This document shows positions 7,857 to 14,936 of a stretch of DNA of 19,363 bases, piece by piece. Source of the stretch: Sediminispirochaeta sp964394395 (lineage in GTDB: Bacteria > Spirochaetota > Spirochaetia > DSM-16054 > Sediminispirochaetaceae); contig CAYMWV010000053.1 of the NCBI GenBank assembly GCA_964394395.1, positions 1 to 19,363 of the forward strand, given 5' to 3'. Position numbers and translations under genes: made by a program. Below the pieces are notes generated by a model. That model ran no database searches. It was not told the DNA's origin and was given only the letters and a program-made list of their open reading frames with translations. Numbering within the stretch: position 1 is the stretch's first letter; each line of letters starts with the position of its first letter.

Positions 7857-10187
7857 TCATCTTGCATGCTCTATCAAGGTTGTGACAGGAACTATTGAAT
7901 ATCCGTCCTGAAGCAGGGCGTTCACCAGAAGATCCAGGTTTTGAAACAGATAATCTCCCCTTCCCTCCTCCAGTTCTCCCAGACGGACAGGAATGATCGA
8001 ACCGGGTTGCTTGAGTTCCATCACCCGCTTTACGATATCCCGGCTGGAAAGGTAATAACCTTCGCCGGAGCAGTCATCCTCAGGAACCCAGTCCAGGGGA
8101 TCCACATCCCTGCCGATGTAGCGGTAGTTCATCTCCTGTCCTGCAGAAATGATATCCGAGGAGACGAAGTAGAAGGGAGCGTGCCAGAGCAGGGAGAGTT
8201 CCTTATTCGTGGCAGCAAAAAAATCATCCTCATTCCTTGCAAGGCCCCGTTTGATGAAATCGATATCCAGTTTGAACCGGGAATCGGTCATGTTGAAGTA
8301 GACATAAAAGAGGCTTCCAATTTCATGGGCCGAGCTGGCAAGCTCCTTCACCGCCCCCGGATTACGGCGGATAAACTCGCCGTTGACAAAGAATGTGGCC
8401 CGAAGATCGTAATCATCCAGGATCTGCAGCGCTTCGGTAAGCCCTTCAGGGCTGTCAATAGCGTTGAAAACGAGGGAAACCTCCCTTCGCCGAATCCGCG
8501 ATCCGTGGTTGAAGCCAAAACTTAAAGCGGGTTCGTCCCGTTCAGGGAAGGGATCATACTGCTTCTCCGGTTTCGGAAAAAGGGAACGGGTTCCATAACC
8601 GGAAACCTGTCGTACCATTACGATATTCCGATAGCTGCCACCAGTGATCGATTCTAGATAGACCCGGTAATCAGTTCCGGCGGTAGATGCTTCAAGAGGA
8701 GAAAAACCGCCACCACCATTCACAGAGTCGTTATCCGCCTGAGCATCTGACTGTGCATCCGACACAGTCCAAAAAAACTCCTCCGCCGGATCGAGCCAAT
8801 AGTTCTTCCCGCCAATCTGCTGTACCACCTTTCCATCGGAGGAGTAACCGTAAGAACCGGCCTGACTGAGGGCAAGGGTCTCTCTGCTCTCCTTTCTCAG
8901 GTTGATCAACTCGGTAAGCTCCTGTCCCGCAATGAGAAGCTCCTCCTCACTGGGCCACAGTACGTGAAGAGGTACGGCGTGAGCAAAGGTTTGCTTGCTC
9001 GACCAGGTGTCATAGCTTTTTAGATCTACCCCGTCTCTCTTCATGACCGCAACCAGTGACTCATCCGGAGATAGTTTGATTCCCTGGGTCCCTTCTCCGG
9101 GGATTTTCTGAAAGGTAAGTGCATCGCTGTTCACCGTCAGATCGATCCGATAGAGACCGCTCTTTCTCTCTCCATTCTCAATGCTTCCGGTGAGTACGGT
9201 AATAATATCGCTGGAGGACCAGATAATCTCTTTAACCCGGGTGTTCCTTGGAAGAAGAAGGTAGGGCAGGGATTTAATCCCCTCGGAGGCAAGGTAGTCA
9301 TCATTATGCATGAAATAAAGAAAGAGGCTCCTGCCGCTCCGGTTGTAGAGCATCTTTTTTCCATCAGGACTTACCACGAAGGAGTCAAAATTGGGATTGA
9401 AGACAAAGGGAACCTTTCCCACAATGGTCCCGATATCCAGCATTCCCCCGTAGATGGAACGGGCAAAGAACTCGGAAGCAAGAATCCGGTAGACCAGATT
9501 CCTCCGAATATAGTAGAGCTCGTTTCGTCCCGTCCAGACAACACTGGATACATCACCCGTGCCGATTTTCCGGTAGGATTCATCAATAATCCGGTTTTCC
9601 AGCTTCTGTTCGATGGAGTAGTAGTAAACATCACCCCCCTTGTGGTAGATGAAGTACTCACTGCTGCTTGACCAGTCCGCCGGGGGCTCCTCATAGCTAA
9701 GTTCCACATTGCTGGAAACCAGAACCGAAGATTGCTGTTCCACATCGTAGAGCTTCAGGTCGGCGTAGGCGTAAGTCACCGGGTCAAAATAGACCAGATA
9801 ACGGCCGTCGGGAGAGGAGGAGATAGTAAGCAGTTTCCCCGTCTCAATATCCCCGCCGTTGATAAAGCTGGGGAAAGCGGCCACTGCCTCCACCGTATCA
9901 AGTCCCGGGCCGGAACGAAAGACCCCGAAGCGGTTGCGGATCTGCAATTTACTCCCCATCTCAAGGAGACTGACCTGTTCCGGAAAGAAGGTGAGCTGCC
10001 GGAGAAAACCATCCTCAAGTTCCCCCGTCAGTAGCGTATCATATGTGCCGTACATCGGGCTGCCGGTGCGAGCTGAAAAGAGAAGCAGATCATCTTTGGA
10101 GAGATGGAGTCCGGAAAAGCGGACCTCCGCCGAGAGGGGCAGCAGGATGAGCACAGAAACCAGTAGAATCAGAACAGTTCTTCTCAT
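7857..10187 (-). CDS. secreted beta-propeller protein with degenerate polysaccharide-deacetylase domain
   Basis: The 776-aa product has a signal peptide (MRRTVLILLVSVLILLPLSA, cut probably before EV). Residues of about 25-480 show repeated strands such as SSPDGRYLVYFDP, VSPDGKKMLYNRS and LSPDESLVAVMKR, typical of TolB/WD40-like propeller blades. From about residue 569 the NodB deacetylase fold is recognisable (LRATFFVNGEFIRRNPGAVKELASSAHEIGS, and GRDVDPLDW). The catalytic TFDDG motif is replaced by VFNAID, the metal-binding His-x-x-x-His region by LFYVYF, and the late LHD region by PVRLG. It is therefore probably a carbohydrate-binding or structural pseudoenzyme at the envelope. The start is fixed by the signal peptide; no clear ribosome site precedes it. 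It follows the zinc-ribbon gene by 35 nt. Confidence 0.85.
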   Translation of the reverse strand: MRRTVLILLVSVLILLPLSAEVRFSGLHLSKDDLLLFSARTGSPMYGTYDTLLTGELEDGFLRQLTFFPEQVSLLEMGSKLQIRNRFGVFRSGPGLDTVEAVAAFPSFINGGDIETGKLLTISSSPDGRYLVYFDPVTYAYADLKLYDVEQQSSVLVSSNVELSYEEPPADWSSSSEYFIYHKGGDVYYYSIEQKLENRIIDESYRKIGTGDVSSVVWTGRNELYYIRRNLVYRILASEFFARSIYGGMLDIGTIVGKVPFVFNPNFDSFVVSPDGKKMLYNRSGRSLFLYFMHNDDYLASEGIKSLPYLLLPRNTRVKEIIWSSSDIITVLTGSIENGERKSGLYRIDLTVNSDALTFQKIPGEGTQGIKLSPDESLVAVMKRDGVDLKSYDTWSSKQTFAHAVPLHVLWPSEEELLIAGQELTELINLRKESRETLALSQAGSYGYSSDGKVVQQIGGKNYWLDPAEEFFWTVSDAQSDAQADNDSVNGGGGFSPLEASTAGTDYRVYLESITGGSYRNIVMVRQVSGYGTRSLFPKPEKQYDPFPERDEPALSFGFNHGSRIRRREVSLVFNAIDSPEGLTEALQILDDYDLRATFFVNGEFIRRNPGAVKELASSAHEIGSLFYVYFNMTDSRFKLDIDFIKRGLARNEDDFFAATNKELSLLWHAPFYFVSSDIISAGQEMNYRYIGRDVDPLDWVPEDDCSGEGYYLSSRDIVKRVMELKQPGSIIPVRLGELEEGRGDYLFQNLDLLVNALLQDGYSIVPVTTLIEHAR

Positions 10188-10222
10188 ATCTGTTTTATTG
10201 TCGGCATCCCACCGCCGTAAAT

Positions 10223-10486
10223 TCAGTAAAAAGAGCCTTCGGGTTTCAGGATTCTATCCAGTTCCCGCTCCAGCCTCTCAAGTTTTCCCGTTGCAGCCTC
10301 CAGACGCCTGAAATAGCCCTTTGCAGCCACCTGTTCCAGCTTTCGAAAGGGCGATTCCACCATCTCCTCAAAGGAAACAGATTCAAAGACCGGGGGATCT
10401 GTTACAAAAGCCCCGCAGACAGAGCACTTCTCGGCCCCATCTTCAAGCACATGTCCACATTCGGGACAAAACATGACCGACGACAT
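10223..10486 (-). CDS. small zinc-ribbon protein of unknown role
   Basis: The 87-aa product has an N-terminal zinc ribbon (C7PEC10 and C21SVC24), a short acidic stretch, and a C-terminal amphipathic helix (FRRLEAATGKLERLERELDRI) that may form a coiled coil. Two starts are possible. ATG at 10486 has GAGG only one base away, while ATG at 10474 (MFCPEC) has the same GAGG 13 nt upstream; neither spacing is ideal. A promoter at 10493-10522 would start transcription almost on the first ATG, so a leaderless message or the shorter 83-aa form are both plausible. No specific function can be named. Confidence 0.75.
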   Translation of the reverse strand: MSSVMFCPECGHVLEDGAEKCSVCGAFVTDPPVFESVSFEEMVESPFRKLEQVAAKGYFRRLEAATGKLERLERELDRILKPEGSFY

Positions 10487-10492
10487 ACCTCA

Positions 10493-10522
10493 AGTATAGG
10501 ACGTAAAAGGGGGAACTTTCAA
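10493..10522 (-). promoter_or_regulatory. candidate promoter for the zinc-ribbon gene
   Basis: On the minus strand TTGAAA (10522-10517), an 18-bp spacer and TATACT (10498-10493) make a good housekeeping-type promoter. The expected start, about 7 nt on, is near 10486, the A of the first ATG. Confidence 0.5.
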
Positions 10523-10568
10523 GCTGCTGACGGAGGAAAGGTGAAAAAGCGGCCCCCTGGAAGCATGC

Positions 10569-10598
10569 CTTTTCTATCAGAAAAGCCTCAGAAAAGCC
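10569..10598 (-). repeat. hairpin and 11-bp tandem duplication at the AhpD-like stop codon
   Basis: TCAGAAAAGCC occurs twice in a row (10577-10587 and 10588-10598); the second copy contains the gene's stop codon (TGA, minus strand). The extra copy also forms one arm of a 7-bp hairpin CTTTTCT-ATC-AGAAAAG (10569-10585). No T tract follows closely, so termination is doubtful. Confidence 0.55.
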
Positions 10599-10887
10599 CT
10601 TTTAACGCCTCGCTGATGGTAAAGACCTTCCCCACTCCCACTACGTGGTGAATAACCTTTATAATCTCCAGAAGCTCCTCTTTTGAAAGCCCCTCGGCCA
10701 TGGCTCGCTCGGTAAGAGCTCTAACCCCCGCAAGATCGCCATTATTTGCATCCAGGGCCATCGCTACCATCACTTTGTACTTTGCCGGTACCTTCCCGGC
10801 CGCTAAGAGCTCTCCATCGGTTTTATAGATGCCGGAAATGTAATCCGCATCCAGTTTTTCCACTTCCCTAAGGGGATGATCTGCCAT
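10588..10887 (-). CDS. carboxymuconolactone decarboxylase/AhpD-like protein lacking CXXC
   Basis: The 99-aa product matches the small helical CMD family throughout: KYKVMVAMALDANNGDLAGVRALTERAMAEGLSKEELLEIIKVIHHVVGVGKVFTISEAL. In AhpD-type members a CXXC just after the ALDA helix relays electrons. Here the corresponding position reads NGDL and the protein has no cysteine at all, so it cannot be a thiol reductase of that kind. From memory, a cysteine-free CMD subfamily of unknown function is widespread. AAGGAG precedes the ATG at a good distance, and a promoter-like pair lies further upstream. It is a single gene followed by the zinc-ribbon gene about 100 nt on. Confidence 0.85.
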   Translation of the reverse strand: MADHPLREVEKLDADYISGIYKTDGELLAAGKVPAKYKVMVAMALDANNGDLAGVRALTERAMAEGLSKEELLEIIKVIHHVVGVGKVFTISEALKGLF

Positions 10888-10919
10888 AGTGTTTCTCCTT
10901 CTGTATTGTACTGTATTTG

Positions 10920-10935
10920 AACTGACTGCTCAGTT
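10920..10935. promoter_or_regulatory. inverted repeat AACTGA-N4-TCAGTT, possible operator
   Basis: A perfect 6-bp inverted repeat (10920-10925 and 10930-10935) lies between the candidate start of transcription and the ribosome site of the AhpD-like gene. The position suits a repressor site; evidence is symmetry alone. Confidence 0.3.
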
Positions 10936-10945
10936 TTAGAGCCTC

Positions 10946-10974
10946 ATTCTACCCGGTTTTTCCTCTTCCCACAA
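10946..10974 (-). promoter_or_regulatory. candidate promoter for the AhpD-like gene
   Basis: Minus-strand TTGTGG (10974-10969), 17-bp spacer, TAGAAT (10951-10946). The -10 matches 5 of 6; the -35 is weak. The predicted start is near 10939. Confidence 0.45.
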
Positions 10975-11019
10975 TATAAGAACCGCTGATAGTAGAAGAG
11001 CTGTACTGAGGTGTCCGGG

Positions 11020-11781
11020 TCAGCAGGTGAAAGAGAGCCCATCCCATGCAGGGGCTATCCCGGCAGGAAAGCTCTTCTCCATCTCCCGGTGGTCCACATC
11101 GTGGCAGAGGTGGGTGAACCAGGTTTGCTTTGCACCAATACGCCGGGACTCTGCTGTCGCCTGGTCAAAGGAGAAGTGGGTCGGGTGAGGCCGGGGGCGA
11201 AGGGCGTCAATGATCAGATACTCTACCCCCTCAAGCAGCCGGTAGGAGGACTCGGGGATGGCACTGCAGTCGGTGAGGTAGGCGAAGGGGCCGATGCGGT
11301 AACCGAGTACCGGCAGCTCTCCATGCAATAAGGGGACGGGAAGTATCTCTATCCCCCCGAATCGTAGTAGCTCAGCAGGTTCGATTGTGTGGAGGCTCAC
11401 CCTGGGCTTCCCACCCCCCTTCTGGCTCTGCCGGAAGATGTAGGAAAAGCGCTGTGCGATCTCATCGATGGTTGGCTGGTTGCCGTAGAGGGGGATCTCC
11501 CCCTTCCAGCTGAGGGGGCGCAGATCATCCAGGCCGTGGATGTGGTCTGCGTGGGCGTGGGTGTAGAAGACCCCATCTACCCGCTCTATACCCTCCCGAA
11601 CTGCCTGGAGACGAAACTCGGTGGCCGTATCGAAGAGAATTACCTGCCCCTCCCCCGTTTTCACCATCACACTTGCCCGGGTGCGCCGGTTTCTGGGGTC
11701 ATTGGAACGGCAGACAGCACAGGAGCATCCAATCACCGGAACCCCATGGCTGGTTCCCGAGCCGAGAACGGTAATCCTCAT
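11020..11781 (-). CDS. metallo-beta-lactamase-fold hydrolase, PhnP-like phosphodiesterase
   Basis: The 253-aa product has the di-metal motif THAHADHIHGLDDLR (H75, H77, D79, H80). Further ligands are seen in LLHGELPVLGYRIG, YLTDCSAI and THLCHDVDH. The N-terminus LGSGTSHGVPVIGCSCAVC carries the CxCxxC structural zinc site of the PhnP branch, whose type member opens phosphoribosyl 1,2-cyclic phosphate. No phn genes are nearby, so a more general cyclic-phosphate or nucleotide phosphodiesterase role is possible. The ATG overlaps the pdxR stop by one base (TGATG), so the two are translationally coupled. The link to vitamin B6 regulation is unexplained. Confidence 0.9.
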   Translation of the reverse strand: MRITVLGSGTSHGVPVIGCSCAVCRSNDPRNRRTRASVMVKTGEGQVILFDTATEFRLQAVREGIERVDGVFYTHAHADHIHGLDDLRPLSWKGEIPLYGNQPTIDEIAQRFSYIFRQSQKGGGKPRVSLHTIEPAELLRFGGIEILPVPLLHGELPVLGYRIGPFAYLTDCSAIPESSYRLLEGVEYLIIDALRPRPHPTHFSFDQATAESRRIGAKQTWFTHLCHDVDHREMEKSFPAGIAPAWDGLSFTC

Positions 11782-13094
11782 CAGAGCACCCCCCCGCTGC
11801 CGGAACTTCCCGCCCTTTCGCCCATCTCGGTAAAGAGAGCCTCCAAATAGGAGAGAGCAGCGGGAAAGCGATCCTCGCCTATCCCCATAAAAGAGAGCCT
11901 GAACCGGTTACGGCACCTGGGGTCAAAAGAGAAACTCTTCCCCAGTGCCCAGGGAGCAGCAGGAATATCGGGATCGATGGAGCTATCCACCCAGATATTG
12001 TAGCCCCATCGCCGGGGGATAAAAGAGAGAAAGGGGAACCGGGAGAGGAGCTCCTCCATGGTCTCTCTGCGCTTCCTGCAAACAGCATTTACCCGGTCGA
12101 TGTTCTTAGCCAGAAGTCCCTCCTCGATCATCCCCATCATGAGATACTGAATGAAACTTCCAGTCCCCACATCGGCGGTAAACTTGTTGTAGAGAAGTTC
12201 CTCCCGCAGCGGCTCGGGGGCGATCAAAAAACCGATCCGCAGGCCCGGTGCGGTAATTTTGGACAGGCTCTTGATGTAGATACTCCTTTCAGGAGCCATA
12301 TCTACAAAACGGGGCTGTTGCCCCGAGGGGAACGTTGGCTTGAGTTCCGAGAGATAGTCATCTTCAATTATGTAGAAATCGTAACGGCGGGATAGTTCAG
12401 TGATAGCTTCCATCACCCCGGGGCTGTAGCTGATTCCGGTGGGATTGTGAACCCCCGGCATGGAGTAGAAAGCTGCGATCCCCTCCCTGGCAGCAGCTTC
12501 CAGTCTCTCCAGGTCCGGTCCATCCTCAGTCAATGGAACAAAGTTGGTGGGACGAAAGAGATTGATCGCCCCGGAATAGGTGGGATCTTCAAAGAGGAGT
12601 GCATCTTTTCCCCGGTGACTGAAGAGCCGTCCCGTTAAGTCCAGACCCTGCTGCGCCCCGGAGATGATAAGCATCCCCTCCGCAGGAACCCGGTAAAACC
12701 GGGAAAAAGCCTCTCTGCAACCGGGATTCCCTCCGGGAGGAGCAGCGGCAAAGAGTTTACTTCCGTAACGCTGAAAGAGCCTGGAACTCACCTGCTCAAC
12801 CTCATCAATGGGGAAGAAATCTTCATGTACCGAGGCGGTGCGGAAGGAGAAAGCTGAGGCGGCGGCAGCCTCCTCGCCGGTCTCCCGGGGAAAGGTGACA
12901 AAAGAACCCCGGCCCACACTGTTTTCGATCAACCCCTCTTCCTTGAGCAAATCGTAGGCCTTTTTAACGGTGAGTTTGTTACATGCAAAGATATCGGCCT
13001 GATCCCGGAGAGAAGGAAGTTGGCTCCCCGGAGGATACTCCCCCCTTTCGATCGCCTCTTTGAGCTGAAAATAGATCTTTTCCGCCCGTGACAT
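11781..13094 (-). CDS. pdxR: MocR/GntR-type PLP-dependent regulator PdxR
   Basis: The 437-aa product has an N-terminal GntR winged helix (residues 1-68; GSQLPSLRDQADIFACNKLTVKKAYDLLKEEGLI) joined to a fold-type I aminotransferase domain (about 88-430). The PLP-binding lysine is K279 in SLSKITAPGLRIGF, and the HNPTG and IIEDDY motifs of this fold are present. Characterised PdxR proteins sense PLP and control pdxST. Here the gene diverges from pdxS with a 158-bp gap containing symmetric and direct TGTACTA sites, which makes the assignment strong. AAGGAGTG precedes the ATG. Autoregulation from the shared region is likely. Confidence 0.92.
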   Translation of the reverse strand: MSRAEKIYFQLKEAIERGEYPPGSQLPSLRDQADIFACNKLTVKKAYDLLKEEGLIENSVGRGSFVTFPRETGEEAAAASAFSFRTASVHEDFFPIDEVEQVSSRLFQRYGSKLFAAAPPGGNPGCREAFSRFYRVPAEGMLIISGAQQGLDLTGRLFSHRGKDALLFEDPTYSGAINLFRPTNFVPLTEDGPDLERLEAAAREGIAAFYSMPGVHNPTGISYSPGVMEAITELSRRYDFYIIEDDYLSELKPTFPSGQQPRFVDMAPERSIYIKSLSKITAPGLRIGFLIAPEPLREELLYNKFTADVGTGSFIQYLMMGMIEEGLLAKNIDRVNAVCRKRRETMEELLSRFPFLSFIPRRWGYNIWVDSSIDPDIPAAPWALGKSFSFDPRCRNRFRLSFMGIGEDRFPAALSYLEALFTEMGERAGSSGSGGVL

Positions 13095-13104
13095 GATACA
13101 CTCC

Positions 13105-13133
13105 TTGACTTATTAGTACATTATTACTATTGT
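13105..13133 (+). promoter_or_regulatory. candidate pdxS promoter
   Basis: TTGACT (13105-13110), 17-bp spacer, TATTGT (13128-13133). The -10 runs into the first plus-oriented TGTACTA site, so a bound regulator would touch RNA polymerase directly. Confidence 0.4.
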
Positions 13134-13159
13134 ACTATATAAAGAGCAGCTGTACTATA
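13114..13159. promoter_or_regulatory. candidate PdxR operator: one inverted and two direct TGTACTA half-sites
   Basis: TAGTACA (13114-13120) faces TGTACTA (13131-13137), and TGTACTATA recurs at 13151-13159, exactly 20 bp after the copy at 13131-13139 (two helical turns). Direct repeats plus an inverted copy match, from memory, the architecture reported for PdxR-type MocR operators. Confidence 0.65.
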
Positions 13160-13252
13160 AACAGATGCGATTGTTCTTACCCCTATGGTAGCGACTATTG
13201 TAGAGAGCATCGCCCTGGTTGTCCAGCGGCACCCACATTAAGGGAGGAAGAG

Positions 13253-14107
13253 ATGGATATTAACAAAGGATTTGCCCAGATGTTCAAAAACGGGGTTATC
13301 ATGGATGTGACCACTCCAGAGCAGGCGAAAATCGCCGAAGATGCCGGGGCCTGTGCAGTTATGGCTTTGGAAAGGGTTCCCTCGGAGATAAGAAAGGGTG
13401 GAGGGGTAGCCAGAATGAGCGATCCGGATATGATCCGCTCCATCATGGAGTCGGTCTCCATCCCGGTAATGGCCAAGTGCAGAATCGGTCACATTGCGGA
13501 GGCGCAGATTCTTGAGGCGCTGGAGATTGATTTTATTGATGAAAGTGAGGTACTCACCCCCGCCGACGAGGATCGGCATCTGGATAAGAAACGCTTCCAG
13601 GTACCCTTTGTCTGCGGAGCCCGAAACCTGGGAGAGGCGTTACGGCGGATCAATGAAGGGGCCTCCATGATCAGAACCAAGGGAGAGGCGGGAACCGGCA
13701 ACATTGTGGAAGCGGTCCGGCACGCCCGAAAGATCAATGAAGAGATTGAAGCGCTGCAGGGAATGGACAGCTATGAAATGAACCGAAGGGCATCGGAGTA
13801 CCGGGTTCCCCTGGAGATTCTCAAAGAGACCAGGGCAGCAGGGAGGCTTACAGTGGTAAACTTCGCCGCCGGCGGTGTAGCCACTCCTGCAGATGCGGCG
13901 CTTATGATGCTCCTCGGCAGCGACGGAGTTTTTGTCGGCTCCGGGATCTTTACCAGTGAAAACCCGGAGAAGATGGCCCGGGCGGTGGTTGAAGCGGTTA
14001 TCAACTTCGAAGAGCCTGGTACATTAGCCACCATCTCCGCAGGCATTGGCAAAGCAATGAAGGGGCTGGAAATTTCGACCCTTGAGACAGTGATGGCAGG
14101 CAGGTAA
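13253..14107 (+). CDS. pdxS: pyridoxal 5'-phosphate synthase, PdxS subunit
   Basis: The 284-aa product is the synthase half of the DXP-independent PLP pathway, joining ribose 5-phosphate, glyceraldehyde 3-phosphate and ammonia. Family residues are intact: D18 in IMDVTTPEQA, K75 in VMAKCRIGH and K143 in RTKGEAGTG (equivalent to D24, K81 and K149 of the Bacillus enzyme). The barrel end GVFVGSGIF is also conserved. The start is ATG 13253, preceded by AGGGAGGAAG. The open frame further upstream to 13130 would read through the operator and adds residues unlike the family. pdxT begins 4 nt after the stop, so the two subunits are made together. Confidence 0.98.
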   Translation: MDINKGFAQMFKNGVIMDVTTPEQAKIAEDAGACAVMALERVPSEIRKGGGVARMSDPDMIRSIMESVSIPVMAKCRIGHIAEAQILEALEIDFIDESEVLTPADEDRHLDKKRFQVPFVCGARNLGEALRRINEGASMIRTKGEAGTGNIVEAVRHARKINEEIEALQGMDSYEMNRRASEYRVPLEILKETRAAGRLTVVNFAAGGVATPADAALMMLLGSDGVFVGSGIFTSENPEKMARAVVEAVINFEEPGTLATISAGIGKAMKGLEISTLETVMAGR

Positions 14108-14111
14108 GGCA

Positions 14112-14936
14112 GTGGGAGCGCTCTCTGCCCGTAAGGAAGCGATTCTCCCTGATCTTGGCGGTGGAAAACCGCTCATCGGGATTCTCACCCTTCAGGGGGC
14201 TGTTCAGGACCATTTCGAAGCCCTGGAAAAATCGGGAGGCGTACCTCTTCTGGTGCGCAGCCGGGAAGATCTGGAGAAAATTGACGGTCTGATCATCCCC
14301 GGGGGAGAGAGTACCGTCATGAGCCGCTTTCTAGAGCAGTACCATCTGGTAGAACCGATAAGGGAGCACGCCCGGTCAGGCCGCCCCCTCTGGGGGATCT
14401 GCGCCGGCTCCATCCTGCTGGCCCGACAGGTACTGATTTCCAGGCCAGGGCTGCTTTCCAGGGCTGGAACGATAGCGCCCGGGGACAGCGGATACCTGTC
14501 TAGAAAAACCGAGCCAGGGACTCTCGCCCTGCTCCCTTTCATCGCCGAGCGGAACAGTTACGGCCGTCAGCTTGCCAGCAGGGAGCATCGGGTCTTCGCT
14601 CCCTCCTTCCTTCCAGAGCAAGGGGCAATGATGCCCTTTATCAGGGCTCCCCGCTTTATCCTCTCCCAACATATCCCCTCCCACTACATCCTCTCCAAGC
14701 GAGCCGTTCCAGGCCAAACTGAAGCAGGGTTTGATGAGCTTCAGGTGCTTGCAGAGACCGGGGAGGGTGAAGCGGTAGGAGTGATCGGCGGCCCGGAGAG
14801 GAACATCCTGGCATGCAGTTTTCATCCGGAGTTGACCGGAGAAACCGGGTTTCATCAATGGTTGGTGAAAAAAGCGCAAAGGAATCTCAAGAAAGGGAAT
14901 CTCAAGAGAGGATCCGCAAGTCTCCTTCCCGGCTGA
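14112..14936 (+). CDS. pdxT: pyridoxal 5'-phosphate synthase, glutaminase subunit PdxT (enlarged)
   Basis: The product supplies ammonia from glutamine to PdxS. The class I glutaminase triad is present: C97 in GICAGSILLA, H238 and E240 in CSFHPELTG. PGGEST, ERNSYGRQ and FIRAPRFI are also conserved. At 274 aa it is much longer than the usual 190-200. Extra residues lie at the N-terminus (about 18), between LLARQV and LALLPF (about 25-30), after FIRAP (about 20), and at the C-terminus. No in-frame ATG precedes the domain, so the start is taken as GTG 14112, with only a weak purine stretch; coupling to pdxS may compensate. The last 35 bp overlap the tail of selB on the other strand. Confidence 0.92.
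   Translation: MGALSARKEAILPDLGGGKPLIGILTLQGAVQDHFEALEKSGGVPLLVRSREDLEKIDGLIIPGGESTVMSRFLEQYHLVEPIREHARSGRPLWGICAGSILLARQVLISRPGLLSRAGTIAPGDSGYLSRKTEPGTLALLPFIAERNSYGRQLASREHRVFAPSFLPEQGAMMPFIRAPRFILSQHIPSHYILSKRAVPGQTEAGFDELQVLAETGEGEAVGVIGGPERNILACSFHPELTGETGFHQWLVKKAQRNLKKGNLKRGSASLLPG
14881..14910. repeat. 15-bp tandem duplication at the pdxT/selB tail overlap
   Basis: GGAATCTCAAGAAAG (14881-14895) is followed by GGAATCTCAAGAGAG (14896-14910), 14 of 15 identical. It encodes NLKKG-NLKRG in PdxT, and the second copy contains the selB stop codon on the opposite strand. Confidence 0.8.

Noticed and set aside
13130..13252. Upstream extension of pdxS by 41 residues
   Set aside because: It runs through the operator and promoter; ATG 13253 has a strong AGGGAGGAAG site and matches the family's N-terminus.
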